Assembly (NCBI RefSeq): GCF_900114135.1
Contig: NZ_FORY01000010.1
Span: forward strand, 69,219-133,218
Length of the DNA stretch: 64,000 nucleotides
Origin: Celeribacter halophilus
GTDB taxonomy: Bacteria; Pseudomonadota; Alphaproteobacteria; Rhodobacterales; Rhodobacteraceae
Direction of reading: 5' to 3'
Numbering within the stretch: the stretch's first letter is position 1; every line of letters starts with the position of its first letter. The notes under the pieces are model-generated. The model searched no databases, was not told where the DNA came from, and saw nothing but the letters and a program-made list of their open reading frames with translations. Shown here one piece after another: positions 18,192 through 27,795 of the stretch. Position numbers and translations under genes: made by a program.

Positions 18192-18896
18192 TCAATCGGA
18201 CGGGGTCGGGGCCGTTAGCTCATTGCTTGGAATATCTGACGGCTGACGAAGCACCCAGCGTCTTACGTTGTCGCGTATCAACATTTCCCGGCGTTTGATG
18301 AAGTCCTTGTCGTGCAGATCAATGTCGAAGGTGATCCCGAAAGTGTATTGAGTGGCAACTGTGAACCAGCACTGAGATGCCACGACCGTATAAAGCTCAA
18401 CCGGATTGAGGTTTTCTCGGAACAGCTTTTCGGAGACGCCTGTTTCGGCAATTTTTTTGTACGTGCTTACGAGGGCGGGTACTAAAAGTTGTTCTGAACC
18501 GATGAGTTTCAGGTGTTCCCCTCGCTTCAGGTTCTCAATGCCGACGAGGACGAGAAAGTCCGGATTTTCAATATAGTAATTCAGGGTGAAAGAAATTAGT
18601 TTGTCCAGTGCCTCAAGCGGGTCACTAGGCAAGGACAGTTCGGCCTCAGCTGTGCGCATATGTTGATAGGCACGTTGAAGTACCCGTCTATAGAGGTTTT
18701 CTCGATCTGAAAAATGGCGATAGACGAGAGATTTGTTTAATCCGGCCTCTTTGGCAATCGCTTCCATACGCGTGCCTTCAAGTCCATTTTGTACAAATTG
18801 ATTGTGAGCGGCCTGAAGGATGCGCTGACGTGTGGCTTCGCTGCGAACCTCATGCGGTTTGGGCGCGCGTTCTATTGAGTTCACTGGGCTCTCCAT
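18192..18896 (-). CDS. TetR/AcrR-family transcriptional regulator
   Basis: A 234-residue regulator with an N-terminal TetR helix-turn-helix (TRQRILQAAHNQFVQNGLEG, then MEAIAKEAGLNKSLVYRHFSD) and a helical ligand domain. The ATG at 18896 has GGGGAA six bases upstream; an in-frame ATG at 18908 is the alternative. It is divergent from the hyu-TRAP operon across a 152-base spacer holding a candidate promoter and inverted repeat. It is likely the repressor of that operon, released by the substrate or a product. Confidence 0.9.
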   Translation of the reverse strand: MESPVNSIERAPKPHEVRSEATRQRILQAAHNQFVQNGLEGTRMEAIAKEAGLNKSLVYRHFSDRENLYRRVLQRAYQHMRTAEAELSLPSDPLEALDKLISFTLNYYIENPDFLVLVGIENLKRGEHLKLIGSEQLLVPALVSTYKKIAETGVSEKLFRENLNPVELYTVVASQCWFTVATQYTFGITFDIDLHDKDFIKRREMLIRDNVRRWVLRQPSDIPSNELTAPTPSD

Positions 18897-18987
18897 CACA
18901 TTCCCCATAAAGTCGCTTATCTTTTGGTCAGGCTATGCGTTTCAGGGGAGGCTCAGCAATGAATTTTCTTTCAGGAAGAAAATTTTG

Positions 18988-19017
18988 TTGACAGGAAACC
19001 TTCTCGCCTCGAATGAT
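18988..19017 (+). promoter_or_regulatory. Candidate promoter of the hyu-TRAP operon
   Basis: TTGACA (18988-18993) is a consensus -35 box. AATGAT (19012-19017), 18 bases on, is a plausible -10 box. It overlaps the inverted repeat at 19015-19032, as expected for a repressed promoter. Confidence 0.5.
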
Positions 19018-19032
19018 AACTGCAACGTTATC
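19015..19032. promoter_or_regulatory. Candidate TetR operator
   Basis: GATAAC and GTTATC form an exact inverted repeat separated by six bases, between the -10 region and the hyuA start. The size and position suit a TetR-family dimer. Confidence 0.5.
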
Positions 19033-19048
19033 GTTACAGGAAGAATCG

Positions 19049-21148
19049 ATGAAAACCAACAGGAACTTTCGGGTGGCATCTGATGTGGGAGGAACCTTTA
19101 CAGACAGTATCGCGTATGATGCGGAAACGCGCGTCATTACGGTATCCAAGGTTTCCACAACCCCCGAAAACCGCGCGAAGGGTACTGCAGAAGGCCTGCG
19201 AAAAGCGCTGGCACTACAAGGTGCAACAGGTGCCGATGTGTCCTATGTTGGTCATGGAATGACAACTGCGACAAATGCGGTCATTCAAAGAAATGGCGCG
19301 AAGACAGCCTTTCTGACCAACAAAGGGTTCCGCGACCTGTTGGAAATCGGTCGTCAAAACAGACCGACACTCTTTGATATTTCTGTTGTGCGCCCTGAAC
19401 CGCTTGTGCCGCGGGAATTGAGTTTTACCGCTGAAGGGCGGCTGGACCATACCGGAGCGGAACTCATTCCTTTGAACGAAGGTGAAGTGCGCGATGCGGC
19501 ACGTCAAATGGCGGCGGCAGGGGTGGAAGCTGTCGGAATACTCTTCCTTCATTCATACACGAATCCGGCGCATGAACGCCGCGCGAGCGATATTCTGAAA
19601 GAAGAACTGCCTGGTGTGGCGATTTGTGCTTCGACAGACATCAATTCAGAGTTTCGGGAATATGAGAGAGCGAGCACAACTGTCCTCAATGCCTATCTCA
19701 GACCTGTCATGGAGACTTACTTGCAGTCCCTATCCGGCATTTTGCAAGATGCGGAGGAGGGGCTTGGACTGTCAGAAGATCGTCCTGTGATGGTCATGGA
19801 TGCGGCGGGGGGACTGATGCAGCTCGACAGTGCGCGCGAAAAACCTGTCCATACCGTCCTGTCAGGCCCTGCTGGTGGAGTTGTGGCCGCGGCCTATGTC
19901 GCGGATGCGGCAGATATTCCGGACATTATCACGATGGATATCGGGGGAACTTCAACCGACATCAGCTTGATCCGGAACGGGCAGCCGGAGATCACACGCT
20001 CGGCGTCTCTCGAAACGGTGCCGATCCAGTTGCCGGTCATTGATATCAACGCAATCGGCGCGGGTGGCGGGTCGATCGCCTGGATCGATGAAGGTGGCGC
20101 GCTTCGGGTCGGCCCGATGAGTGCAGAGGCTGTTCCGGGGCCAGTCTGTTACGGGCGGGGTGGGGATCGTCCGACCGTGACGGATGCAAACATTGTCTTG
20201 GGCCGGTTTGACGGCAAGTCTCGTCTTGGCGGCTCTATGGAGCTTGATGCGAAGTCAGCCGCCCGCGTCATTGAACGTGATATTGCGGCGCCATTGGGAT
20301 TGAGCATTGAAGAAGCGGCCGCGGGTATTCTGCGGGTGGCCCATGCAAATATGGTGCGCGGAATCCGTGTTGTCTCTGTCGAACGGGGCTACGATCCACG
20401 GGATTTTGCGCTCGTGCCCTTCGGCGGGGCAGGGCCTATGCACGGTAGCCCCGTTGCACGTGATTTGAAAATGCCGAAGGTCATGGTGCCTCCGACTCCC
20501 GGTATTCTCTGTGCGATGGGGCAACTGATTTCGGATTTGCGTCATGATCTTGTCGAAACCCACATTTCTCTCTTTGAGGAATTGGGAGAGCGTGGGGCCA
20601 AAATTTTGATCGACCGGCTTTCTGCGCGTGCAGAGTCCTATTTGATTGCAGATGGTGTGCCGGAAGACCGGCGTGCTTTCGAGATCAAGATTGATCTTCG
20701 ATATGAAGGTCAGAGCTTTGCGCTTCCTGTGCCAACAAATCCCGCAGAGACTGGATGGTGGGACGCATTGCCCGCCGCATTTAACGATGCGCATATGGCG
20801 CGTTTCGGTCATGCCGATCCGACTGCGCCGCTTGAAGTTGTCGGAGTGAATGTCACGGGCATCGGCAAAATCGAAAAACCCCAATTGCCCGAAGTCGAGG
20901 CGGGTGAAAAGACCCCACCTCAAAACGCTCTTCTTGGACAAAGGAAAATCTATTTCGAACCGGGAGACAGTGGAGACAAAGGCGCTTGGCACCCGTCCCA
21001 GATATGGGCGCGCGACAGCCTTCTGGCGGGGAACGTGATCACGGGGCCGGCAGCCATCGAAGAAGTGTCATCAACCACCATCCTGTATCCGGGCGACCGC
21101 GCATTGGTTCTCGCGACGGGCAGCGTAATCGTGGAGGTCGCGCAATGA
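19049..21148 (+). CDS. Hydantoinase/oxoprolinase A-family protein, copy 1
   Basis: A 699-residue ATP-dependent subunit of the HyuA/OplaH/acetone-carboxylase-beta superfamily. It has the N-terminal actin-like phosphate loop (SDVGGTFTDS), the second nucleotide motif (MDIGGTSTDISLI) and the GAGGGSIAWID segment. These enzymes couple ATP hydrolysis to opening of cyclic amides such as hydantoins or 5-oxoproline, together with the B subunit. The ATG at 19049 follows AGGAAG. It overlaps copy 1 of the B gene by four bases and begins the operon controlled by the divergent TetR regulator. The exact substrate is not readable. Confidence 0.92.
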   Translation: MKTNRNFRVASDVGGTFTDSIAYDAETRVITVSKVSTTPENRAKGTAEGLRKALALQGATGADVSYVGHGMTTATNAVIQRNGAKTAFLTNKGFRDLLEIGRQNRPTLFDISVVRPEPLVPRELSFTAEGRLDHTGAELIPLNEGEVRDAARQMAAAGVEAVGILFLHSYTNPAHERRASDILKEELPGVAICASTDINSEFREYERASTTVLNAYLRPVMETYLQSLSGILQDAEEGLGLSEDRPVMVMDAAGGLMQLDSAREKPVHTVLSGPAGGVVAAAYVADAADIPDIITMDIGGTSTDISLIRNGQPEITRSASLETVPIQLPVIDINAIGAGGGSIAWIDEGGALRVGPMSAEAVPGPVCYGRGGDRPTVTDANIVLGRFDGKSRLGGSMELDAKSAARVIERDIAAPLGLSIEEAAAGILRVAHANMVRGIRVVSVERGYDPRDFALVPFGGAGPMHGSPVARDLKMPKVMVPPTPGILCAMGQLISDLRHDLVETHISLFEELGERGAKILIDRLSARAESYLIADGVPEDRRAFEIKIDLRYEGQSFALPVPTNPAETGWWDALPAAFNDAHMARFGHADPTAPLEVVGVNVTGIGKIEKPQLPEVEAGEKTPPQNALLGQRKIYFEPGDSGDKGAWHPSQIWARDSLLAGNVITGPAAIEEVSSTTILYPGDRALVLATGSVIVEVAQ

Positions 21149-22743
21149 AAACTTTCGATCCGATCCGTATGGAAGTTCTGCGCAACGCATTGGAGGCGAC
21201 GGCGCAGGAAATGGGAGCGGTGCTCAAGCACACGGCCTTTTCTCCGAACATCAAGGAACGCATGGATGCGTCCTGTGCTATTTTTACAGCGGATGCAGAG
21301 CTTGTTGCGCAGGCCGAACATGTTCCTGTTCACCTTGGTTCCATGCTGCGCGCGGTCAAGCCGACACTGGATCGCACCGGACCGCTGGAAGACGGCGATG
21401 TTGTGATCGTCAATGATCCCTATGTGGCTGGGGCCCACCTGCCGGACATCACGCTGATTGCGCCGGTTTTTATCAAGAATGAACGGGTCGCTTACGTTGC
21501 TTCTCGGGCGCACCATTCCGATGTGGGGGGTATGGAACCCGGCTCTATGCCGGGAAGTTCGAAAGAGATTTTTCAAGAGGGCATTCTCATCCCTCCCGTG
21601 AAACTCTACCGTGCCGGAGTGCTTCAGACGGACATCATGGATATGGTTCTGAGCAATGTCCGCACGCCGGAAGAGCGCCGTGGCGATTTGAATGCACAGC
21701 TGGCCGCTTTGCGTATCGGTGAACGTCGGATGGAGGATTTGGCAGATCGCTTTGACGCGGAAGTTCTCAAGGAAGGCCTTGCGGCAATCCTCGATTATAC
21801 CGAACGTCGAATGCGTGCCCGAATGGCGGAACTTCCCAAAGGCGTCTGGTATGCAGAAGACTGTCTGGACAATGACGGCTCTTCGGATGATCCGGTGTGG
21901 ATCCGTCTGAAAATCGAAATTGAAGAGGACCGGATTGCATTTGACTTCACGGGTACGTCGCCACAAGTGCGGGGCAACGTAAACGCCGTCGCGCCGATGT
22001 GCTGGTCGTCGATTTTCTATTCCCTGAAACTTCTAACTGATGCGAGCCTGCCGCCGAACTCTGGTGTTCTACGCCCTGTGTCTGTTCACATCCCGAAAGG
22101 CTGTTTTCTTGATGCGCAGCGTCCGGCGGCGGTGTGTGCGGGCAATACCGAGACCACACAGCGTCTTGCAGATACGATCCTCAAAGGCTTTGCCCAGATT
22201 GCTCCGGATCGCATTGCCGCGGCCTCGAATGGCACGATGAACCTGATCGGTATCGGTGGGGTCGATCCGCGAAACGGTCGGCCTTACACCTATATCGAGA
22301 CCTCTGGCGGCGGGCAGGGGGGGCGGCCTATGGGGCCAGGCATGTCCGGCGTTCATGCCAATATGTCGAACACGCTCAACACGCCGATCGAGTCTCTCGA
22401 GATCAGCTATCCGCTGCGCTGCATCCGATATGAGCTGCGTGAAGGATCAGGAGGCGTCGGGCAGCACTCCGGTGGAGAAGGCATGGTTCGCGCGATCGAA
22501 GTTGTCGACCATGAAGCGCGTGTGTCTTTGCAAACCGACCGTCGTCGCTTTGCGCCCTATGGGCTTCACGGCGGCGCTGATGGCCTGCCAGGGCGCAACT
22601 GGAGAATTGTGGCAGATGGTAAACATACAGAGCAACCCGCGAAAGGGTCAGTTACGCTGAGCCATGGTGAGGCTGTTGTTCTCGAGACCCCTGGTGGCGG
22701 CGGATGGGGACAACCACCCGCGCACGAGAACGCCGAAGGATAA
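21145..22743 (+). CDS. Hydantoinase B/oxoprolinase-family protein, copy 1
   Basis: The 532-residue partner of the A protein. Its N-terminus (FDPIRMEVLRNALEATAQEMG) and the segments RAHHSDVGG and SGGGQGGRPMGPG are typical of HyuB. The start overlaps the hyuA stop as ATGA, so translation is coupled. With hyuA it should form the amidohydrolase complex in the cytoplasm. A small GACGG-GAAAA-CCGTC hairpin follows before the TRAP genes. Confidence 0.92.
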   Translation: MKTFDPIRMEVLRNALEATAQEMGAVLKHTAFSPNIKERMDASCAIFTADAELVAQAEHVPVHLGSMLRAVKPTLDRTGPLEDGDVVIVNDPYVAGAHLPDITLIAPVFIKNERVAYVASRAHHSDVGGMEPGSMPGSSKEIFQEGILIPPVKLYRAGVLQTDIMDMVLSNVRTPEERRGDLNAQLAALRIGERRMEDLADRFDAEVLKEGLAAILDYTERRMRARMAELPKGVWYAEDCLDNDGSSDDPVWIRLKIEIEEDRIAFDFTGTSPQVRGNVNAVAPMCWSSIFYSLKLLTDASLPPNSGVLRPVSVHIPKGCFLDAQRPAAVCAGNTETTQRLADTILKGFAQIAPDRIAAASNGTMNLIGIGGVDPRNGRPYTYIETSGGGQGGRPMGPGMSGVHANMSNTLNTPIESLEISYPLRCIRYELREGSGGVGQHSGGEGMVRAIEVVDHEARVSLQTDRRRFAPYGLHGGADGLPGRNWRIVADGKHTEQPAKGSVTLSHGEAVVLETPGGGGWGQPPAHENAEG

Positions 22744-22813
22744 AGACACAACAAAGGCAGAGACGGGAAAACCGTCCCGACACTTCAAACGTATCTGAAA
22801 AGGACCAACAGGA

Positions 22814-23827
22814 ATGAAAATGGAAATGTTTGTGAAATGCGCAAACCGCACACTTCTGGCTGCTACTGCTGTGCTGGCTCTGGGAACCGGTTTTGCTTCA
22901 GCCGAAACGTGGCGATTTGCGACCAAGATGCCGGCGGACAGCCCCGAAGGTCTTGTCTTTCAGTATTTCGCTGATCGCGTAGGGGAATACAGTGAAGGAG
23001 ACCTCACCGTGCAGGTCTATCCGTCCGAACAGCTTGGCAAAGAAGATGCCATTCTCGAGCAACTCGAACTCGGAACCGTGAACCTTTACGCCGAAGATGC
23101 CTTTTTCTTGCAAAAATGGGTTCCTGAAATCAAATGGATCGCACCGCACTTCCTGTTCCAGTCACGGGAAGAATGGGTCGAATTCACCAATTCCGATCTT
23201 GTTGCCGGTTGGTTTGCGAAAGCAGAAGACGCAGCTGGCGTCCGTGCGCTTGGTGACCCAATGGCCGTAGTGCGCGGTCCGTACCGTGTCCTGATTTCCA
23301 AAGTGCCTATTGAAAGCTATGAGGATATCGCGGGTATCAAGCTGCGGATGTATCCTGATGAGTTGGCGATTTCTGTATGGAAAAGCCTTGGCGCTGATCT
23401 TCAGATGCTTGCATGGACGGAGACCTACCAAGCGCTTCAAACCGGTGTGGCCGAAGCTGTGACAAGCCCTGCTGCGCTGGTTCAGGCTATGAAGTTCTAT
23501 GAACAGGCTCCGTATATTACCCGCACCAATGAATACTGGCAGGGTTTGCCATTTATGATGAATGCTGCGGCGTTCGACGGGTTGCCTGAAAAGGACCAAG
23601 CAGCACTTCTCAAAGCTCATGAAGAGGCCGGTGCGTATTCGGTAGAGCTGATGGCGCAAAATTCAAACGAGATGCGTGCCATCCTCGAAGATCAGGGTGT
23701 GACCTTTACGGATATGCCGCTTGAGCCATTGTTTGAACATATGGCTGACTGGTATCGCGAACTGGATGCGCAAGGCGAATTGCCCGAAGGTTTTCTTGAT
23801 GTTGCTCTGGCCAAACGCGCTGAGTAA
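22814..23827 (+). CDS. TRAP transporter substrate-binding protein (DctP type), copy 1
   Basis: A 337-residue periplasmic receptor with a Sec signal (LLAATAVLALGTGFASA, cleaved before ETWRFA). The DctP-family Arg that binds a carboxylate lies in the region IKLRMYPDE near residue 175. An AACAGGA ribosome site precedes the ATG. It sits between the first hyuAB pair and the TRAP membrane genes, so its ligand is probably the cyclic amide degraded by the Hyu enzymes, carrying a carboxylate or similar group. Confidence 0.9.
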   Translation: MKMEMFVKCANRTLLAATAVLALGTGFASAETWRFATKMPADSPEGLVFQYFADRVGEYSEGDLTVQVYPSEQLGKEDAILEQLELGTVNLYAEDAFFLQKWVPEIKWIAPHFLFQSREEWVEFTNSDLVAGWFAKAEDAAGVRALGDPMAVVRGPYRVLISKVPIESYEDIAGIKLRMYPDELAISVWKSLGADLQMLAWTETYQALQTGVAEAVTSPAALVQAMKFYEQAPYITRTNEYWQGLPFMMNAAAFDGLPEKDQAALLKAHEEAGAYSVELMAQNSNEMRAILEDQGVTFTDMPLEPLFEHMADWYRELDAQGELPEGFLDVALAKRAE

Positions 23828-23841
23828 GTCTGGAAAATAAG

Positions 23842-24393
23842 ATGAAAAATGCAGTTTCATCCCGACGTGGGCCTCCTTGGTTTCGCTTGGTAGATCGTGT
23901 GCTTGAAGCGGTTGCAGAGGTCTTTCAGATCGTTGCCGAGTGTTTTCTTGCGATCATGCTGGTGATCAACTTCCTGAACATCGTTCTGCGAAATCTCGGC
24001 TTCCCAAGTCTTTTGTGGGTCTCGCCTTGGACACAGCTCCTTATGGTTTGGGCCGTTTTTCTGGCCTTTTACGTCATGTACCGGCGACATCTGGACATTG
24101 TCTTGATGATTGTTATGGGGCGTTTCGGGCACATCGGGGTGAAACTGTCCCGCATCTTAACAGCAATTGCGGGCCTCGTGGTCGTCGGTGTTCTACTGGC
24201 TGAGGTCCCGCAAATTCTTTCACGTCAAAGAGGTGCGATGGATCTCATCGGTTTGACGCGTTTCTGGCTGTCAGTTCCACTCATCGCTTCGGCCTTGATG
24301 CTGTTCGTGCATTTTCTGTTTGATCTGATCGCGCTCTTGGCGGGCTGGGCAGATGATGAAACTCCCGGAGATGAAGAGGCCATGTCATGGTAG
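23842..24393 (+). CDS. TRAP transporter small membrane subunit (DctQ type), copy 1
   Basis: A 183-residue protein with four hydrophobic segments, the DctQ layout. The loop containing SPWTQLLMVWAVFLAFYVMY followed by RRHLDIV is typical. It lies 14 bases after dctP and overlaps the large subunit gene by seven bases. It works with DctM in the inner membrane. Confidence 0.88.
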   Translation: MKNAVSSRRGPPWFRLVDRVLEAVAEVFQIVAECFLAIMLVINFLNIVLRNLGFPSLLWVSPWTQLLMVWAVFLAFYVMYRRHLDIVLMIVMGRFGHIGVKLSRILTAIAGLVVVGVLLAEVPQILSRQRGAMDLIGLTRFWLSVPLIASALMLFVHFLFDLIALLAGWADDETPGDEEAMSW

Positions 24394-25679
24394 CGGTTAC
24401 GATTTTCGGTCTGTTTCTGCTCCTGATGCTGCTTGGAGTTCCGGTTGTTGTTGCGCTTGCAGCAGGAACGCTGGCTGGCTTCTGGCAAATTGGCCTCGCT
24501 GACAATCTGCGGGTGCTCTACACTTTCCCGCTCAATATCCTTGAGGGCGTCAACTCTCCGACTCTTACGGCTGTTCCGTTTTTTATATTGGCCGGGCACT
24601 TGATGACCGCCATTGGTTTGACCGAGCGGATTTTTACTCTCGCGAACAGTCTGGTCGGGCACCTTCGTGCGGGTTTGGCGCAGGTCAATGTTGTCTGCTC
24701 GCTTCTCTTTGGCGGGGTGACAGGCTCTGCGATTGCTGATGTGGCAGGCATTGGTAATCTGGTGATCAGCCAGATGGAAAAGCATGGCTATCCGCGGGCG
24801 TTCTCAGCGGCGCTTACTTGTGCGAGTTCGGTGATCGGCCCGACAATGTGGCCTTCTGTCCCGCTCTTGATATACGCTTTCGGCGCGCAGGTGTCCGTTG
24901 AACGGATGTTCCTTGCGGGCATAGGGCCGGGGATTATCCTTGTGATCGTTCTTATGCTCTACAACCGCTATATTGCGACACGGTTTGACGTTCCGCTTAC
25001 TCCACGACCCAAGATGAAAGTGTTGGCGCGCGAGTTTTCCAGATCGGGCTGGGCGCTCCTTGCTCCGATGATCATTATCGGATCTGTGACATCCGGCATT
25101 GCAACGCCAGTCGAGGCCGGTGTGATCGCTTGTGCTTATACGCTTGTGCTCGGATTTGCCTACCGAACCCTGTCTTTCCAGAGGTTAAGAGGAGCCATCG
25201 GGGAAACGATTATTCTGTTCGGTTCGATCCTGATGATTATCGGCGTCAGCCACGCGATGGGGTTTGTCCTGACATATGATCAGGTCCCGCAAAGGATCGC
25301 GGCAGGTGTGTTGGGCGTCACGGAAAACAAATATGTTTTCTTGTTCCTTGTGATTTTGTTCTTCCTCGCCCTTGGCATGATCCTCGAAAATATTCCGGCA
25401 ATGATCATTCTGATCCCAATCATGATGCCACTGGTCGACCATTTTGGCATCGACCGTGTCCACTTCGGGTTGATCATGGTCTACGGCCTTCTGATCGGCA
25501 TTGTGACGCCGCCGGTCGGGGTTGCCCTGTTTATCGTCACGCGGATCGCTGACATCTCTTTCGAGCGGGTTTGCTGGGCGGCTGTGCCGTTCCTGCTGCC
25601 TCTGATCCTCGTGCTCTTCATCATCACATACGCTCCGGAGGTCGTGCTTTTCCTCCCGGACGTCATATTGGGGAAGTAA
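24387..25679 (+). CDS. TRAP transporter large membrane subunit (DctM type), copy 1
   Basis: A 430-residue membrane protein with about twelve hydrophobic segments, forming the sodium-driven channel of the TRAP system. Typical stretches are VPFFILAGHLM, SGSAIADVAG in the form TGSAIADVAGIG, and ENIPAMIILIPIMMPL. The overlap with dctQ and the close start of hyuA copy 2 (four bases after the stop) show a single operon. Confidence 0.92.
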   Translation: MVAVTIFGLFLLLMLLGVPVVVALAAGTLAGFWQIGLADNLRVLYTFPLNILEGVNSPTLTAVPFFILAGHLMTAIGLTERIFTLANSLVGHLRAGLAQVNVVCSLLFGGVTGSAIADVAGIGNLVISQMEKHGYPRAFSAALTCASSVIGPTMWPSVPLLIYAFGAQVSVERMFLAGIGPGIILVIVLMLYNRYIATRFDVPLTPRPKMKVLAREFSRSGWALLAPMIIIGSVTSGIATPVEAGVIACAYTLVLGFAYRTLSFQRLRGAIGETIILFGSILMIIGVSHAMGFVLTYDQVPQRIAAGVLGVTENKYVFLFLVILFFLALGMILENIPAMIILIPIMMPLVDHFGIDRVHFGLIMVYGLLIGIVTPPVGVALFIVTRIADISFERVCWAAVPFLLPLILVLFIITYAPEVVLFLPDVILGK

Positions 25680-25683
25680 TCCA

Positions 25684-27795
25684 ATGACCGACAAACTACG
25701 TATCGCTGCCGACATTGGCGGCACCTTCACCGATGTCGCGCTGATCCGTGCGGATCGAACAATTGCCACGCGAAAGGTCTCGTCCACTCCCGAAGATTAT
25801 GCACGCGGAGTCGCCGAGGGTATTCTGGAACTTGTAGAGGTCGAGGGACTAAAACCTGATGAAATTGGTGAAGTCATGCACGCTTGTACTGTGGCCACCA
25901 ATGCCATTCTTGAGGGCAAAGGCGCACGAACAGCGCTTATTACAACGGAAGGATTTCGGGACGTGCTCGAAATGCGCCGCATACGCGTGCCTCGTCTTTA
26001 TGATCCGCTCTATGAAAAACCACCAGCGCTCAGTCCCCGGAAATGGCGGTTCGAAGTGGAAGAACGGCTTGATCACAAAGGCAATGTGCTGACCCCGCTT
26101 GATGAGGCCTCTGTTCTAAAGGCTATCGAAAAAATCAAAGCCGCGAATGTCGAAGCTGTGGCCGTTTGCCTTTTGCATTCCTACGCAAATTCGGAACACG
26201 AGCTCCGCATCGGAGAACTGCTCAAGGAACATCTTCCGGATGTTTTCATCTCGTTGTCGGTGGATGTTTTGCCCGAAATTCGTGAATACGAGCGGACCTC
26301 GACCTCGGTTATCAATTCATTTGTCGGCCCGCCGGTAAAAAACTATCTGGAGTCTCTGCGTGACCGCCTCGCGGCAGCGGGGCTGCCGTCAAAATTCTTT
26401 ATGATGCATTCGGCGGGCGGGATTGTGGATAGCCGCACGGTCATCGCAAAGCCTGCACAGATTGTCGAATGTGGCCCCGCAGCCGGTGTGATTGGTGCGC
26501 GTGCGGTCATGCTGGAGGCAGGTTTTACCGATGCGATTGCCTTTGATATGGGCGGCACGACTGCGAAAGCTTCTTTGATCGAAGGCGGGCAGCTTATGCG
26601 CGCTGATGATTATGAAGTAGGGGGCGGGATTTCCCTGTCGTCCAAACTGGCCAAAGGGGGCGGGTATGCGCTGAAACTGCCGGTAATCGACATTTCCGAA
26701 GTCGGCGCGGGCGGTGGTTCTATTGTATGGCGCGACCGCGCAGGTGCGTTGAAAGTTGGCCCGCAAAGCGCCGGAGCACGACCCGGTCCGGCGTGCTACG
26801 GAATTGGTGGAACCGAACCGACTGTGACTGATGCAAACATGGTGCTCGGCTTTCTAAATCCCGAGGCATTGGCGGGAGGGGCCGTTCCCGTGAACCCGGA
26901 ATTGAGCCGCGAAGCCCTCACCCGTGTTGTGGCTGATCCCATGGGGATCGAGCTTGATCGGGCGGCTTTCGGGGTTCACGAGCTTGTTTCGACGGTTATG
27001 ACGCGTGCTGTAAAATCCGTGACGACCTTTCGCGGTCGGGATCCGCGCGATTTTTCAATGATCGCCTTTGGTGGCAACGGGGGCATCCATTCGGTTTCTT
27101 TGGCCCGCTCTCTTGGAGTGTCTACGGTGATTGTTCCGCCGGGGGCTGGTGTGCTTTCTGCGTTGGGCTTGCTCTATGCTGATATCGAAACCTCGGCCTC
27201 TATGGCCTTGCTGAAACAGATTGATAACGTGGACCCTGCCGTTGTATCTAAAGGTTTCGCCGACTTGGCGACCCGCGTTTCCAATGAACTGGCCCGTTCG
27301 CTCAATGAGGTCGAACTGATTTACGAGGCAGATTTCCGTTATCGCGGGCAAGCCTTCGAACTCACCCTTCCCTTTGAGCAGGGTTTGTCCCTTACCGAGC
27401 AAAATGCTCTTCAGACGCGCGTGGCTTTTGATGAGGCGCATGAAAAGACGTATGGGTATCGTCTGGCCGGGACGGCCGTCGAGATTGTCAGCCTACGTGC
27501 AACCGCGCGTGTCCGCAAAGGGGCCGGTAGCCTTCCCGAATACCGCAGCCGAAAACCTGCACCAGAACGTATCCGCAGCGTCTATTTCGGGCCGGATTGG
27601 GGTCGCGTAGAGACGGCTGTTATTGATCGTGCCGCATTGTTGTCCGGCCCGCGCTCCGGTCCTGCGATCATCGAGGAATACGAAGGGACGACAATCGTTC
27701 CGCCCGACTGTTCCGCCCAAATTGATGCAAAGGGCAATATCATCGTCACTTTGCCAGTGTCGGCAACGACGAAAACTCTGGAGGCCGCAGAATGA
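25684..27795 (+). CDS. Hydantoinase/oxoprolinase A-family protein, copy 2
   Basis: A 703-residue second A subunit. It has AADIGGTFTDVAL, the middle motif FDMGGTTAKASLI and GAGGGSIVWRD. It differs considerably from copy 1 (for instance FDMGGTTAK against MDIGGTSTD), so the two are divergent paralogues and not a recent duplication. It shares four bases with the following B gene. The pair may act on a second, downstream amide or on the other stereoisomer. Confidence 0.92.
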   Translation: MTDKLRIAADIGGTFTDVALIRADRTIATRKVSSTPEDYARGVAEGILELVEVEGLKPDEIGEVMHACTVATNAILEGKGARTALITTEGFRDVLEMRRIRVPRLYDPLYEKPPALSPRKWRFEVEERLDHKGNVLTPLDEASVLKAIEKIKAANVEAVAVCLLHSYANSEHELRIGELLKEHLPDVFISLSVDVLPEIREYERTSTSVINSFVGPPVKNYLESLRDRLAAAGLPSKFFMMHSAGGIVDSRTVIAKPAQIVECGPAAGVIGARAVMLEAGFTDAIAFDMGGTTAKASLIEGGQLMRADDYEVGGGISLSSKLAKGGGYALKLPVIDISEVGAGGGSIVWRDRAGALKVGPQSAGARPGPACYGIGGTEPTVTDANMVLGFLNPEALAGGAVPVNPELSREALTRVVADPMGIELDRAAFGVHELVSTVMTRAVKSVTTFRGRDPRDFSMIAFGGNGGIHSVSLARSLGVSTVIVPPGAGVLSALGLLYADIETSASMALLKQIDNVDPAVVSKGFADLATRVSNELARSLNEVELIYEADFRYRGQAFELTLPFEQGLSLTEQNALQTRVAFDEAHEKTYGYRLAGTAVEIVSLRATARVRKGAGSLPEYRSRKPAPERIRSVYFGPDWGRVETAVIDRAALLSGPRSGPAIIEEYEGTTIVPPDCSAQIDAKGNIIVTLPVSATTKTLEAAE

